This document shows positions 1 through 12,400 of a stretch of 64,000 nucleotides of DNA, piece after piece. Below the pieces are notes generated by a model. It did no database searches, was not told the DNA's origin, and saw nothing but the letters and a program-made list of their open reading frames with translations. A program made the position numbers and the translations under genes. Location of the stretch: the NCBI GenBank assembly GCA_017979445.1, contig CM030705.1, forward strand, positions 9,126,679 through 9,190,678. Reading direction: 5' to 3'. Origin of the DNA: Akebia trifoliata (lineage: Eukaryota; Streptophyta; Magnoliopsida; Ranunculales; Lardizabalaceae). Within the stretch, counting starts at the first letter, position 1, and each line of letters opens with the position of its first letter.

Positions 1-106
1 GGAGATAACTTGGATACACGAAAGTGAACAGAAGAAGACATGCAGGAAGCTTCTGGATGCATATGGCATCAACTACTGGACAGGTCAAGTTCTTGGCAAT
101 TCATGA
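1..106 (+). CDS. 3' end of an unrecognised protein-coding gene (partial)
   Basis: Only one of the three plus frames stays open from the window edge, giving a 34-residue tail that ends at TGA 104-106. Its composition looks coding: charged and aromatic residues, including RKLLDAYGINYWTG. The downstream bases (107 to about 400) look like a 3'UTR, with T-rich and TGTAATT-type words. I do not recognise the family. The gene would be convergent with the OSCA-like gene on the minus strand. The alternative is that this is a chance open frame inside a long OSCA intron. The upstream exons lie outside the window, so the start and the function cannot be judged. Confidence 0.4.
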   Translation, partial: EITWIHESEQKKTCRKLLDAYGINYWTGQVLGNS

Positions 107-1139
107 GCCCCATCGACCATGGCCCAATCGCAAACTTACATGTGTGGACACATAAGAACCGTGCCACTATGAATGTAGCTTTTAGTTTATATGCATTTTA
201 AAATAGCTTGTGTTTTCATTGTAATTACATAATGTATGACTCACTAAGGGTAGTTGTGGAAGTAATGCTTTGTTTTCCCTGTTTAAGAGTCAAAATCTGT
301 GGGGGTAGAGGGGATCATTGATTTGAGTATTGAAAGAAACCAGAAAGCTTCTCGGGTGGACATTTTTTGGAGAAAGCCTGTTTCTCTTGCTGAGTTTTAG
401 TAATCCAAATATTTTCTACCTAATTTCTTCATCTTTCTAGTACCTGTGAGTATGATTTTATGTTGTGTACACCCAAAAAAAATTGATTTTTATTCTCTGT
501 TGGCATTGTATTTCCATAGTTAAACAATTTTACAAAAATTCTGCAAAATATTTCCATTTCCAAATGTCGCGAATCAAAATTTAAAAACTTGGTTGGCAAG
601 TGTTTGAGGGGTGATTTGAGGTCATAATGAAAAATCATTATTTTGCATTATCTGGGCCAACTGGTAAAAAGGAAGGATTCTGATAAGCCAAATAAAAGAA
701 TTATGGCAAGAAATAAGTTTTTCCATTCTGCATCCAAAGGTCCTTTAATTATTGAGGATTATTCTTAAATTCTATTACTTGTAAAGGGATGTTATCCTTT
801 TGCTCATATTATTCCCAAGAATCTAGCTAATTATTAGGTGAGCGGGGGAAAATAAAGGATCACATTCCAGGGAGTCTCTTCCTAGTTGTTTTCTTTCTCT
901 TTGTTCTTTTCATAAAAAATTCTATTTACAAATTTACAATGAAATTTGTGTGAAACCCCGAATACAAAGGAAAATAAACAGTGTCAATCTGCAGTAGTAA
1001 CAAACAATTTGCACACTCTGTATATAACAGTTTAACAGAAATTCAAGTCCACCAAAGACTTCGAAAGGAGCATTCATTTAGGATTTGGAAATAATAAACA
1101 CAGTTAGAACGTAAAATTTTAATCACAGAGGATACTTAC
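107..1139. other. Non-coding stretch between the left-edge gene and OSCA exon 6
   Basis: I searched both strands for the next OSCA exon, which should encode the remaining membrane helices, and found none. AATAAA-type words occur near 690 and 850. The stretch could be the 3'UTR and intergenic DNA of the left-edge gene, the start of a long OSCA intron 6, or both. Confidence 0.4.
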
Positions 1140-4100
1140 TTTTTTAAAATACCCTTCAGAAATGGGAACATTTGTTGCAACTGTTCTAATTGACTCAAGC
1201 CTTGTACAAACGCAACAGGGATAAGAAACAGAAACATTAAAACAGTTGCGGCCACAAGAGTTGAAATCTTACGGATCCAAAGTTGCCTATATGGGATCCA
1301 AAGGTTTGACCAATAAACATCGTGTGGTTTTGGAGCCAAGTCAGTGACCCATAACATTGGATTTGATGATTGAAGAATCTGTGAAGCAACAACAGCAGCA
1401 TAGCGTGTCTTGAAGAAAACGAATGCAGCAGCACAGTCCTGCATGAAAGAGCAAGACACTATTGGACAATCGAGATACATAATAATGCTCATGGCTCATC
1501 TCAGCAAAACATGTCTATTCAAGGGCCAAAAATATTGACATGTCTTGGAAATATGGGTTAGAAGTTTCAGAATGGGCTTAATCCATAGAGATCATCCCCA
1601 ACTTGTAAAACTGGGGTTAGAAGTTTCGGAATGGGCTGATTTTTGAGAGGATGATCTCCTCACCATAGAGATCATCCTCACAAAAAATCAGCCCATTCTG
1701 AAACTTCTAACCCATATTTCCAAAACACATTGTCAATTTTTTTGTCCCCATATATATATATATATAGCTATCCATGCTGTCCATTAAGGCAAATGTCTTC
1801 AACTCTGCTCTTATTATATGGCAATTGTCCTCATCTCTTTATAAATAATAGAACCAAAATAAGACAAACAAGCACTTCAAATGAGGCTTTTACCAACCTG
1901 CCTAAAGCAGGAGAGATTTGAGTCAATCATCCCAAACTAATATCATTTTATCAATTATGGTTTTTAGTCATTTGAGAAAAGAAGACTATTAATTCCCAAA
2001 GAAGGCAGGTAAGACCGTAAGATTAGTTAATCTCGGTTGTAAGACTGACAATGTTTATGGCAAAACACACTACTATTTAGAAATTATCAAGGTGAAATCA
2101 CTCTTAGAAGGTGAATCAAATTAATCCAGAATTTAATGCTCAGCAAGAAAAATCACTTCAAAAAAGTAGATCAAAATACATTTAAACAGATCCAACCAGC
2201 ACAAACTACATGTCAAGTATGCAAATATAATAAATACACACTAGATTAAATTTGGACACTGAATTCAAATGGAGCATACTGACCTTTTCTCTTGTATCTG
2301 AATCCAAGTGGTCAAGGCTAGGTTTCTCCTCAAGATGTGGAGGTTCATTAGGTAGTATCTTGAAAGAATTTGTTGTTCCTCCACAGAGGCCACATCTTAT
2401 TAGACATGGTTCACAAGTCTGTCCAGTAGAAGTGGTTGTAATTTGTGAAAGCTTGTTATACATCTTTTCTGCATCATTCTGCAAACAAAGAATAGCTAAA
2501 CATCAAAGAACACCCAAAAGAAGGGTTTCTGTCCATGCCGAAGTTAAAGGGCAGGATTCTGCAAATGAAAATAGTTTTGCCCCAGTAATGCGCCTAAAAG
2601 GTAGAAACTGAAAAATATCCCAGACCTACATAAAAGATATAATTATAAAGAATCACGTAGCTTTATGATAGTAGACAATGAATCAAAAACCGTGTTCAAT
2701 AAATTAATCACCATATAATCGCATACAATCTATTAATCTATCACTGAATACAATGATAGTTTTTACCTACGATATATAAATGGTAATGCATTAATTAGAA
2801 GGCGAAAAAAAGCAGTTCTGAATGTAATTGTTCCAAGCATAAATAGGATGGTTTTCCTTGGGAAGCTTGGAGATTTAGCTTACAAAGTGGTTGTGGATGT
2901 CTGTATCCCACCTTTTCAATATACTAAATATAAAATGATTGTTACTGCTGAGGTGCCAAACAGGTAATAAGTAAAAAGGCCATTCCAGATTTAGGGAATG
3001 GGACCCGCTTCGCCTACATGGAATCTAGATCAGCAGTGACGGCAGAGTCATTGCCAGCTTCCAAAGAAAATCCAAATGAAAGTCTTCCAAGAAGGATATA
3101 TGGTGTGTGACAACTTATGCAATAAAAGAGAAGGTGAAATCGTCAATCTAAGTGAGATGCATTACGAGTGACAGACAGAGGGAAGTGGTAAGGGACAGGG
3201 AGATTAAGGAAAGTTGGAGGAGCAGTTTAAGAGAATTAGTAAATGAAATAATAATGTAGAATTAAACTAGAATGAGAGGCTAATCCTAAAGACACCAGAG
3301 GGCATATATGGGCTTACAAAAGTGAAGGATAATTTGGAATCATTAAGGAAATGAAAGACACAGAAAGAAAGGGTAAAGAATTCCAAGGTTCCCTCAATGT
3401 TGTAAAGATCTTTTCAAAATTTGTTTACCTAAGTTTCTGCCAAACCTGATTCACTCCTTAATTTGGGCTTAGGAATGGCACCGTGGGTATAAATCTTAAC
3501 ATTTGTGAATTTGATTTGATTATGCGAAGTTAACCAACCAACTAATCCAAAGGAATGATCTGTTGGAGAGGGGGAGAGCTATGAATATAAGAGGGTCACG
3601 GCGCATAACTGGGGTATTACATACCTGAGAATGGAGGAAAATATATACTGAACACTCCCCTTCACCTATAAGGGTGGAAAGAATCGAAGTGAGGTCGTGC
3701 AGAGGAGGCCATGTTAACCAACCATCTACTCCAAAAGACAGATCTGTTGAAGAGGGGGAGAACTATGAAAATAAGAGGGTCATGGTGCTTAACTGGGGTA
3801 TTACATACCCGAGAGTGGAGGAAAATATACACAACACGCTGCAGAAAATAAAAATCTTTTGACTGGAAAACCATGAGAGAGTTTCAAGAGATAAAAAAGC
3901 GGATCTTTCAAGGTGGGAGCCTTCAGGGTGCAGTAACAGAGAAGTTGGTAATTATGGAAAGAGGGAGAAAATCTACAGAAAGAATGGTATTAAGTGAGGA
4001 GGAGGCCATAAGGATTTCACAGGCTTTGTTAGATATATCCAACATTAACAGTGCAAAGTCTACTAGAGGAAATCTTTACTTTAACTATATTGGTGGAAAA

Positions 4101-7100
4101 GAGGAGGAATTAGAGGGACAGGTCAATTAATTTTATTCTCTTACTCCTTAAAGGACATCATAAAACCATGATGATTCCGGAGGGTAGATCATCAGCACCT
4201 TTGCAGGTTCAGTCCATACAAGTACGAAGGGAGTTCAAAGGTTTCTTTAAGGGAATGATGCAACCATCCTCCCTGACAACCATGTTTATACTATGCATCC
4301 CCTTTTACAGGGTGGAAAACTTGGTCTGGTTCTGGTGCACTGGCATCAATAAGAAAAGTCTTAACTTTGGACCATACCAACAGCCATCCCCAAGTAACAT
4401 AGGTTGCAGCCTTTGATGTAGACAAGCTAGACATTACACTCTCCACCATTAAGATTTTGACTTTGTCTGTAACCTCAGGCTTCTAATGTCACTTTGTGGA
4501 TGTTGGAAAAGAATTGGACATGAATGAGTAGAGCGTTGTCGTTAAGCATACACCAAGAAAAACAAATAAGAGCGCACCACTATTTCTTTTATAATAGATT
4601 CCTATAAAAAATTATAAATTTCAGATATAAACTATCAAATAGGAAAATATATTGGAAAATTAGATAAGTATACGTAAATGAATAACACAAGCAGATACAG
4701 GTTCCAATTCCTACAAATAATGTAAATGACTTATTTAACCTTTATTAAATATAATAAACAAAAGCATCTACAACAATTGCGCACCATCATTTTCTGAATT
4801 GTTCCTGACCGATAAACCATTTGGTGTGATAAGTAGCTTGATGCATGATAATTTGAAAAGAAATTCTTTACTGAGATGCTGTAGGATTCTTCTGCCGACC
4901 ATGGGATGGCACGAACAAGAATTGAAAAATGACTCGGGTTGGGAGGAGATCTAGTAATGTGTGCTAGCCTCATTCTAGCAATGCTCTTGTACTCCTAAAT
5001 CCATATAAACAGTCTTTCAAGATATTCATTTACAAAAGAAACTAAACAAAAAAAAAAAATCACAATTGTAAAGTAATCTTACAAAGTATAGAAGAACGCA
5101 GGCTGAACAAGATATGACATATAAGGCAACACAGTGTGCCCAAAGCCTGCAACAGTAATATAAAATATTGGAAACTGAATTATGAATACTAACACACCCA
5201 TAGTTCAATATAAAATGAGTTGGACTCGGAACATATTTAGTAGCAACTATGTGGATACGAGGGAAAAAATATGTGGCATTTTAACTAAAGCTTTCTAATA
5301 TGAGAAGAAACATAGAAATGCATAAACGCTTGTGCATACAACTTCAAAAACTAGTCAAAATTAAAAGATATAGGATATGGTTCTTCACTTTGATGATTAG
5401 GATCCGTCAAGAGAAGTTCAAGTCATACCATTTCGATCCTTCTTTCACATTAGCAATGGTAAAAACATCTAATGACTCTGAAGGAATTTTCTTGTGAACC
5501 ATCTCTTGCCCATAATAATTCAGAGGAAGCACTAGAAATATGCAGATGATAGCAGCAATGGAGAAGATCCGAATACTGTACGAAATGAAATTTATACCTA
5601 TTGTCAGTAAATGTAAACAACCAAAAAGGTTCAAAAATTATGCTGGCAAAGACAGTGTGGAGAATGCGCATGTGAATGTGCACAAGGATGAACTTCTAAA
5701 TGATAAATCTGTTCCCAAGGTTATGCTAATCAATGCTTACCAATAACTCAAGAAACCAACATTGCACGCTCTACACTTGACTGATAAATTATAATTGAAA
5801 GTTATCAAGACATTTCCTTGCTGAGGAGCTCAAAGGCTACGATCAAATATTTAGAAAATGATAGTTTACAATTTAATCAATAAACAAAAATTGTAAAAAA
5901 GATGCAAAACATAAAATACAGAAAACGTGGTGTATTTCTGCTTCTGGTTGGAGTAGCTTATGCGCGCGCACATTTCCATGATCCTACTAAGAACTATTTG
6001 CAATTTGAAGTCAAAATTTATAGACAACTAAGTTTTCTAATCATTTAAAAAATAAGTATCCCAATTCTGTAGGCAGGTCTATCAACCTCCTGTTCTTTTT
6101 TAATAAATTCTCTACTTAACGAAGAAAAAAAAAAGGACCAATTCTTCAAAACAAGTCTGGTGTGTCAAATGAATAGGAAGTTAACAATGGAAACCTATAT
6201 GAACTCTCTCATTCATCCCATACAATCAGAGAATCATAACAATAAGTTGACTACGTTGTTCAACAAACCCATAGTAATGATGCACAACCCAAGAACATCA
6301 TTGGAAGGATTTTCTACTACGAACAGGAATATTTGCAATTTAAAGTCCGGATTTATAGATAACTATCATTACGATTCTTTCATAAACAACTCAGGGTTCA
6401 AAATATGTTGAATAGCACTTATCAGAAGAAAAATATTTGTTGACTAGGGAAGGTCCAATACTAGAATCCATGTCCCTGTGCAACAATTCCATAACAAGAT
6501 GCTAAATCTGAACATCGGTAGAGATTTCTTGAGCATCTACATAAGTATGAAAATGGCACAAATTGTAAAAAACAAAAACAAATGTCTCAACAAAATGCAG
6601 CAATAAACCCAAATTATCAGTCCAGGTGACACTAGCTCAAACTGAGGGAGAATCAATGAGCAAGACATCATTTGTTATTAGATATCTCTTTCCCTTGTCC
6701 CCTAAATTAGTCATGAAGCTGAAAGCTCTGACCATGCAGCATGGGCCAACTCCTACACTGATACCTGCTCTAAAATAAGCTAGAATTTCGGAAGGGAAAC
6801 GAAGAAACCTATCAACCATGATGAAGCAAGTTTATGTGAGCTATCACCAAGCATGGAAAGTTTTTCAATTTTCCCTGATAATGCTTTAGTTAGGATCACC
6901 ACTCTGCCAGCTACATCCTTGCCTAGTATGCTATCCTCTATGTTCCTAAATTAACCATGTTAAAAATTTTATGATATAATTCTCTCTTCTTTCTTTTATA
7001 TCAAAAGTTGGCAACATATGAAGAAAACTTAACTAAATTTTCCTGCCCATCTGTCTACTAGCATTACCAGTAAGATGCAACATATGATAAACAAAAAACT

Positions 7101-7428
7101 TGCGGTGTACAGGTATAATCTTTCTTGGAAAGTGAGATATTATTAACCTGAAAACAATAATTCTGAGGAAAACGACAGCATCCAAGCCAGCAATTTTCAA
7201 AATTTCATCTTCGGATGATAGCCAAGCTTTCATTATCCAGCTAGCTGAAGGAATTAATCTCTCAAAGCAAAAGGGATCATTGTGTCCAATGTGCTCTTGA
7301 GCAAGCCTCCGGCCAAAGTACACACCGACGTTTCCTGGTTGTTTTCTCAAAATAGAATACAGTGACAATAGCACCACACACAGGCCTATGTTGATGCCTG
7401 CAGAAGTTAAGAGAGCAGTGATATTCAT
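1140..7428 (-). CDS. OSCA/CSC1-like (HYP1/RXW8-type) hyperosmolality-gated cation channel, N-terminal half
   Basis: Six exons join in frame: 7428-7148, 5575-5429, 5146-5083, 4994-4785, 2478-2284 and 1438-1140. All have GT donors and AG acceptors, and they encode about 398 residues. The product matches the start of DUF221/OSCA channels. It begins with the short extracellular N-terminus and TM0 (MNITALLTSAGINIGL), followed by RKQPGNV. Next come two helices (SIRIFSIAAIICIFLVLPLN and the WAHCVALYVISC segment) and the cytosolic RNA-recognition-like domain (EYKSIARMRLAH, NFFSNYHASSYLSH, NDAEKMYNKL). It ends with the AAFVFFKTRYAA motif, PHDVYWSNLW, a further helix, and FPFLKGILKK. Family members are about 700-750 residues, so roughly 45% is missing. 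Exon 6 ends at donor GTAAGT 1139-1134, and reading through gives a stop at once (TAA 1138-1136). The gene therefore either continues beyond the left edge through an intron longer than 1.1 kb, or is truncated. The start ATG lies 9 nt after an acceptor at 7440-7438, which implies an upstream 5'UTR exon. Confidence 0.85.
1516..1767. mobile_element. Palindromic MITE next to (TA)n, copy A
   Basis: Inverted arms with GGGTTAGAAGTTTC and GAATGGGCTGATTTTT flank the central hairpin GGATGATCTC...GAGATCATCC. The right end runs into (TA)8 at 1751-1766. It shares arms and hairpin with the copies near 15.9, 16.3, 22.2 and 55.6 kb. It has no coding capacity and lies in OSCA intron 6 or intergenic DNA. Confidence 0.75.
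3527..3850. repeat. Direct tandem duplication, period about 183 bp, in OSCA intron 4
   Basis: The segments starting at 3527 and 3710 (GTTAACCAACCA) repeat in order, with shared blocks such as GAGGGGGAGA and AACTGGGGTATTACATAC. The copies differ at scattered bases, and the second stops near 3850. No coding role is visible. Confidence 0.7.
3873..4130 (+). other. Open frame of 85 codons in OSCA intron 4, unrecognised
   Basis: An ATG-started frame, lysine- and glutamate-rich (FQEIKKRIFQGGSLQG, EEEAIRISQALLDIS), lies antisense inside intron 4. It is less repetitive than the surrounding AT-rich noise and could be a relic of a retroelement ORF. I cannot assign a family, and no splice context or neighbouring domain supports it. 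Confidence 0.2.
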
Positions 7429-8050
7429 CTCTGTCCACTACAAATGAGAGAATTAGGCATCATGTTGGCCAGAAAAAACCAGACTGGAGATCCATAAGGT
7501 TTTATCCATATGTTGGGGCAATCTTGAGAGGACTGCTACTGCAAGGAAGTATGTGATAATCAATATTTCCTGGGAAATATGTGAAATTTAGGTCACATAA
7601 AGAAAACAATATGGCAATTACAATGACACCTTTTAACAGTTATTTGAATGTGTTCAAGCAATACTTCACAGCTAACACTATAAGCACTTGAATTTGACAA
7701 AGTCACTGGGAAAAATATAAAAAAAGATGGGATTTATGGGTTCAGGATTTCAAAAAATAGTATAAATTACTACAGTTCTATAACAATAAATATGGAGAGT
7801 GATGGGTTCATATAATGGATTATAATCTACCGACTAGTAGATGACTACTAGAATGAGGGGAATATGGTTACATTAAAAGCACTCAGCCTCAGGATGCTTG
7901 GATTAGAATCCATGCAAACACCTACAATGTCCTTAGACTCCTTAGGCTTCTTCACCACCAAACCTGAGATGCCATTAGGACTATAGTTGTCAAGTGCATA
8001 GTAACGAACGAGGGACTCATTCAACTTGGTAATGTTCTATTCACACCAAT

Positions 8051-9064
8051 CAGGCCCGGCTCAACTGTAAGGCAACTTAGGTTTTTGCCTAAGTCCCCGG
8101 TTGAGAGGAATCCCCCCAAAAAATCTGTCAAGGTTGCACATGGGAGTATTTTTTTATATATATTCTTAACAGGCCTTTGCACATTGCCACGTTAGAAGAT
8201 ATCTTTATTAAAAAATACAACTTGATAGATCCACATGGACTGAAATTTCCTAAAAAATAAAAAAGCACTCAATTTTTTTTCTTAATAGGCCCTTGCATGT
8301 TGCCATGTTGGAGCTTGGAGATCTTAAAAAAAGAAAAAATAAAAAAATAAGGAGATCCCCCAAACTCAGATACCTTAAAAAAAAACAAGACAATTCTTTA
8401 CATCCACCAATTGAAGTTTTCAAATAAAAACCCCTCTTTATGTCCCAGACCATTTTAGAAGTTCTCCCCCCAAAAAAATCTTAGACAGTCCATTAGAAAT
8501 TGGAAGTTCCAAAAACAAATAAACAAAATAGAGAGATCCCACAACGATGGGACGTAGAAGCTTAGTAAAAAAGGTTGGATTCGATTATTATTCAAAAGGT
8601 CCAGGCTTCAATTTGGATAATTTCATGAAAATTTGGAACAAAAAATCAGATAAATTTAGTGGAATATAAAAATGATACTTTGGGGATTTTAACTAAAATC
8701 CAATCTTATTTTTAAGATTCGAATATTGAAGGACATAAAATTTTGAGGGTGAAGGGTAAAAATGTGGTTATATTCTGTGATTTGTTGATAAATTGTTGAT
8801 TAATTCATCGATTCACCAGTTTAATCAGTTAGTTCCTTATTCAGAGAATTTTATGAATTTTTGAAAAAATTCGGACAATTTTGTGACTATGCTTCTAAGT
8901 TTAAAAAAAGAAAAAGAAAACTAAAAGAATTATATTAGTACACCAACTTTACTTTCACCACACCAGTCCTTTTGAAGCTATTGTATATAAATTAATGTGT
9001 CTTAAGTAAAAGACCTCATCTATAAATTTTTCCTTAGGCCTCAACTTGTATTTAGCCGGCCCTG
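8051..9064. mobile_element. Non-autonomous hAT-type transposon with 8-bp target duplication
   Basis: The left end CAGGCCCGGCT (8051-8061) and the right end AGCCGGCCCTG (9054-9064) form an 11-bp terminal inverted repeat with one mismatch. The flanks ACACCAAT (8043-8050) and ACACCAAT (9065-9072) are a perfect 8-bp target-site duplication. CAGGG-type ends plus 8-bp duplications define the hAT superfamily. The 1,014-bp body has no transposase frame. It holds a diverged internal duplication (8163-8201 and 8279-8317, sharing GGCC(C)TTGCA and TTGCCA(C/T)GTT). The element lies inside the inferred OSCA leader intron, immediately upstream of the Copia insertion. Confidence 0.85.
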
Positions 9065-9213
9065 ACACCAATTACAACTAAGAAGGTTTATAAAATTAGC
9101 TTCCCAAAGACTAGAACTCCATTTTACATTTTAGGAAACTTATATTTCTAGCTTGTCTAGATGAGGTAGAATGAATATAACTAGAGGAATTTTTTTTTTC
9201 TTATGTTCCTTTT

Positions 9214-9405
9214 AAAGAACATACGTGTCATTTGCAGTTTCAATTATTGTTTCTAGTCAGTTGAGTCTTCCTTTAGAATAGGACTCTGCATCCTTCTTTT
9301 CAGATATTTTTTTGTTATTCTTGTTGTAAAGGATGTATTATATATTTGCTTCAACTTTAATGAGAAAATCAGAATTCAATTCAACAACTCTCCTATTGAA
9401 CTTTA
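9214..9405 (+). repeat. 5' LTR of the Copia element
   Basis: The LTR is 192 bp. It differs from the 3' LTR by four A/G transitions, one 6-bp indel (TTGATT) and one T-run indel, about 2% substitution divergence, which indicates a fairly recent insertion. The PBS follows directly. Confidence 0.92.
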
Positions 9406-9417
9406 TGGTATCAGAGC
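9406..9417 (+). other. Primer binding site
   Basis: TGGTATCAGAGC directly abuts the 5' LTR. It is the standard plant Copia site, complementary to the 3' end of initiator methionine tRNA. Confidence 0.93.
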
Positions 9418-9490
9418 AGTGCATTCCTCTTCCCCATTAATTTTTTTTTTTTTTCTCTTTCTACTTTTTTGCCTTTCTCAAACAGTGACT

Positions 9491-12400
9491 ATGGCCACTA
9501 CAAACAAAATTCCAACCACTCCAGTACACTCCACTGTTCTCAACACCAATGACTTTCATCTCTTGACAATCAATATTTCTGCACAGGCTCCTCTCAAACT
9601 CACCTCTACCAACTACCTCTCATGGAAGCTTCAGTTTGAAACTCTCTTCATCGGTTATGATCTCCTTGGGTACATTGATGGCTCCAAACCTTGCCCGCCA
9701 AAAACACTCACTGCAAACAACTCTACAGAACCAAATCAAGCTTACAATGTCTGGGTTCGACAAGATCAACTGATCCTTAATGCCCTCATTGGTTCTCTGT
9801 CTCCTACAATTATCTCCTTCATTGCTAGAGCCACCACTTCTCGCGAAGCATGGACTATTCTTTCCAATACATATGCTAAACCATCTCGTGGCCGCATCAA
9901 ACAAGTCAAGAATCTTCTCAAAAGTCACACCAAAGGTACCATGAACATCACTGATTTTCTTCCCTCTATTAAAGCCCGTGCAGATGAACTTGCCATACTA
10001 GGAGCACCAATGGATGAGGAAGATCTTACAGAGAAGATCTTAGATGGACTGGGAGATGACTACAAAGAACTTGTTCGTGTTGTTCAAGGTCGAGACACAT
10101 TTATTACCTTTGATGAGCTTCATGAGAAACTTCTATCTTTTGAAGCATCCCTTCAAGCAAACATTAAGATTGATGTACATCTTCCTATCACTGCCAATCC
10201 AACCAATCGAACAAATACCACTTGGCGCCCACAAAAGTTCAACCACAACTGGCGACCGCACTGCGGGCTGGTGCCCGTCGCCTACCAATTCTGGCCGACC
10301 ACTCATGACTACCAACTTAGGTACTCCACCTCATAGCAACCGTCCTCCATCTCGTCCATATTTGGGTTTTTGTCAGATCTGTGGCATACAAGGGCACTCG
10401 GCCAAGCGATGTCCTTCATTTCAGCTTGTACCAATTCAGCAATCCAACACAGGATCTTCACACCCAAACACTTCGGCAATACCCTGGCAGCCACAGGCTC
10501 ATTATGCTGCTAACAATGCCTTCAACAATCCAGCTTGGTTACTTGATAGTGGAGCATCTCACCATATCACAACAAACTTGAACAACTTATCCCTTCATGC
10601 ACCTTATACTGGCTCTGACGACGTTATGATTGGCGATGGCACTGGTCTTTCCATCACCCACACTGATTCTATCTCTCTTCCAACTTCCACTACTACCTTT
10701 ACTCTGAATGATGTGCTTTGTGTACCAACCATGAAAAAGAATTTAATTTCTATATATCAGTTTTGCACTACTAATAATGCCTCAATTGAATTTTTCCCGT
10801 ATTCTTTTCAGGTGAAGGATCTTCGCACAGGGGCAATCCTTCTGAAGGGCAGCACTAAGGATGGAGTGTATGAATGGCCGGTTAATAAATCTATGTCTTC
10901 TCCAATTCTTGCCTTCTCCAATGTCAAAACCACTTCTTCAAATTGGCATCATCGATTAGGTCATCCTGTTTTTCCCATTTGAAACACATTCTATCAAGTT
11001 ATCATTTAGAATTTTTGTCTCCTATGTCAAAAGAATTCTCATGTAATGCATGTCTTTGTAATAAAAGTCATAAGTTGTCTTTCTCTACTTCATCTCTTAC
11101 TTCTACACAACCTCTTGAAATTGTTTATTCTGATGTATGGACTTCACCTATTTTATCGCACAATGGTTTCAAATACTATGTCATTTTCGTTGATCACTTT
11201 ACCAAATACATATGGTTTTACCCACTCAAACGAAAATCTGAAGTTCAAGAAATTTTTAAGCGTTACAAAGCCATTGTGGAAAATTATTTTCAACACAAAA
11301 TAATCAATCTTTATTCAGATAATGGGGGAGAATATATGGGCCTCAAAGATTACCTCTCTCTAAATGGCATAGCACACTTAACCACGTCACCTCATACACC
11401 CGAACATAATGGCTATTTAGAAAGACGACATCACCATATTGTTGAAACCGGTCTCACCTTACTTTCTCATGCTTCACTTCCAATTATTTTTTTGTCCCAT
11501 GCCTTTGCTACTGCTGTTTATTTAATTAATAGGATACCAACCACTACGCTCAATCTATCATCTCCCGATGAATTAATTTTTCACAAAATGCCAAATTATT
11601 CTAAACTAAATATTTTCGGATGTTTATGTTATCCTTGGCTTCGTCCATATACATCTCACAAACTTGATCAAAGGTCTAAACCATGTGTTTTTATTGGATA
11701 CTCGTTATCCCAAAGTGCCTACTTGTGTTTTGAACCATCTACTTCAAAAACATTTGTTTCTCGTCATGTTAAGTTTGTAGAGTCAGTTTTCCCGTACACC
11801 TCTCTTCATGATCATCTACCTCACCCCACCTCCAACACCATAGATACTTGGATTCCCCCAGTGCTCATTGTTTCATTACCTTCTCCAACTCAGCTGACTT
11901 CTACTACTCCACCTGAAACGCGCCCTCAAGAACTGCCTCCTGTTGAAGACACTTCACTTCTCTCTGAGATACCAGCACATCAAACAGAAACAGAGCATCA
12001 CCCACTACCCATCCAACAATCACCAACTCCTACCCATCAATCCACCGAAACACGAACTACCACCCAACATTGCATGACTACTCGGGCCAAAAATAATATT
12101 CGTAAACCAATTCAAAAGCTCAACCTACACACCCACTTATCATCCCCACCTGATCTTGAACCTACTTCCATGACTCATGCCCTCAAAGATCATAACTGGC
12201 GTCAAGCTATGTCTGAAGCATATAATGCTCTTGTTCGTAATGGGACATGGGAGCTAGTTCCTCTAGATGGTATCACTAATCTTGTTGGTTGTAAATCGAT
12301 CTTTCGAATTAAAAGACACTTTGATGGCTCTATTGACCGGTTTAAAGCTCGTCTTGTGGCCAAAGGATTTCATCAATGACCCGATGTCGATTACTATGAG

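Noticed and set aside
1139..1139. TAA just after OSCA exon 6 taken as the true stop
   Set aside because: It lies inside a consensus GTAAGT donor and the family continues for some 300 more residues, so it is more likely intronic. Truncation stays open as a finding.
1419..1458. Alternative OSCA exon 6 start at an upstream AG (CAATAG)
   Set aside because: It adds residues not expected by the family and breaks the smooth join; CATGCAG at 1441-1439 gives the right frame and motif.
4168..4416. Plus-strand open frame of 82 codons in OSCA intron 4
   Set aside because: No domain, no partner exon; probably chance or an unidentifiable relic.
9620..9928. Minus-strand open frame inside Copia gag
   Set aside because: Antisense shadow of the gag coding sequence.
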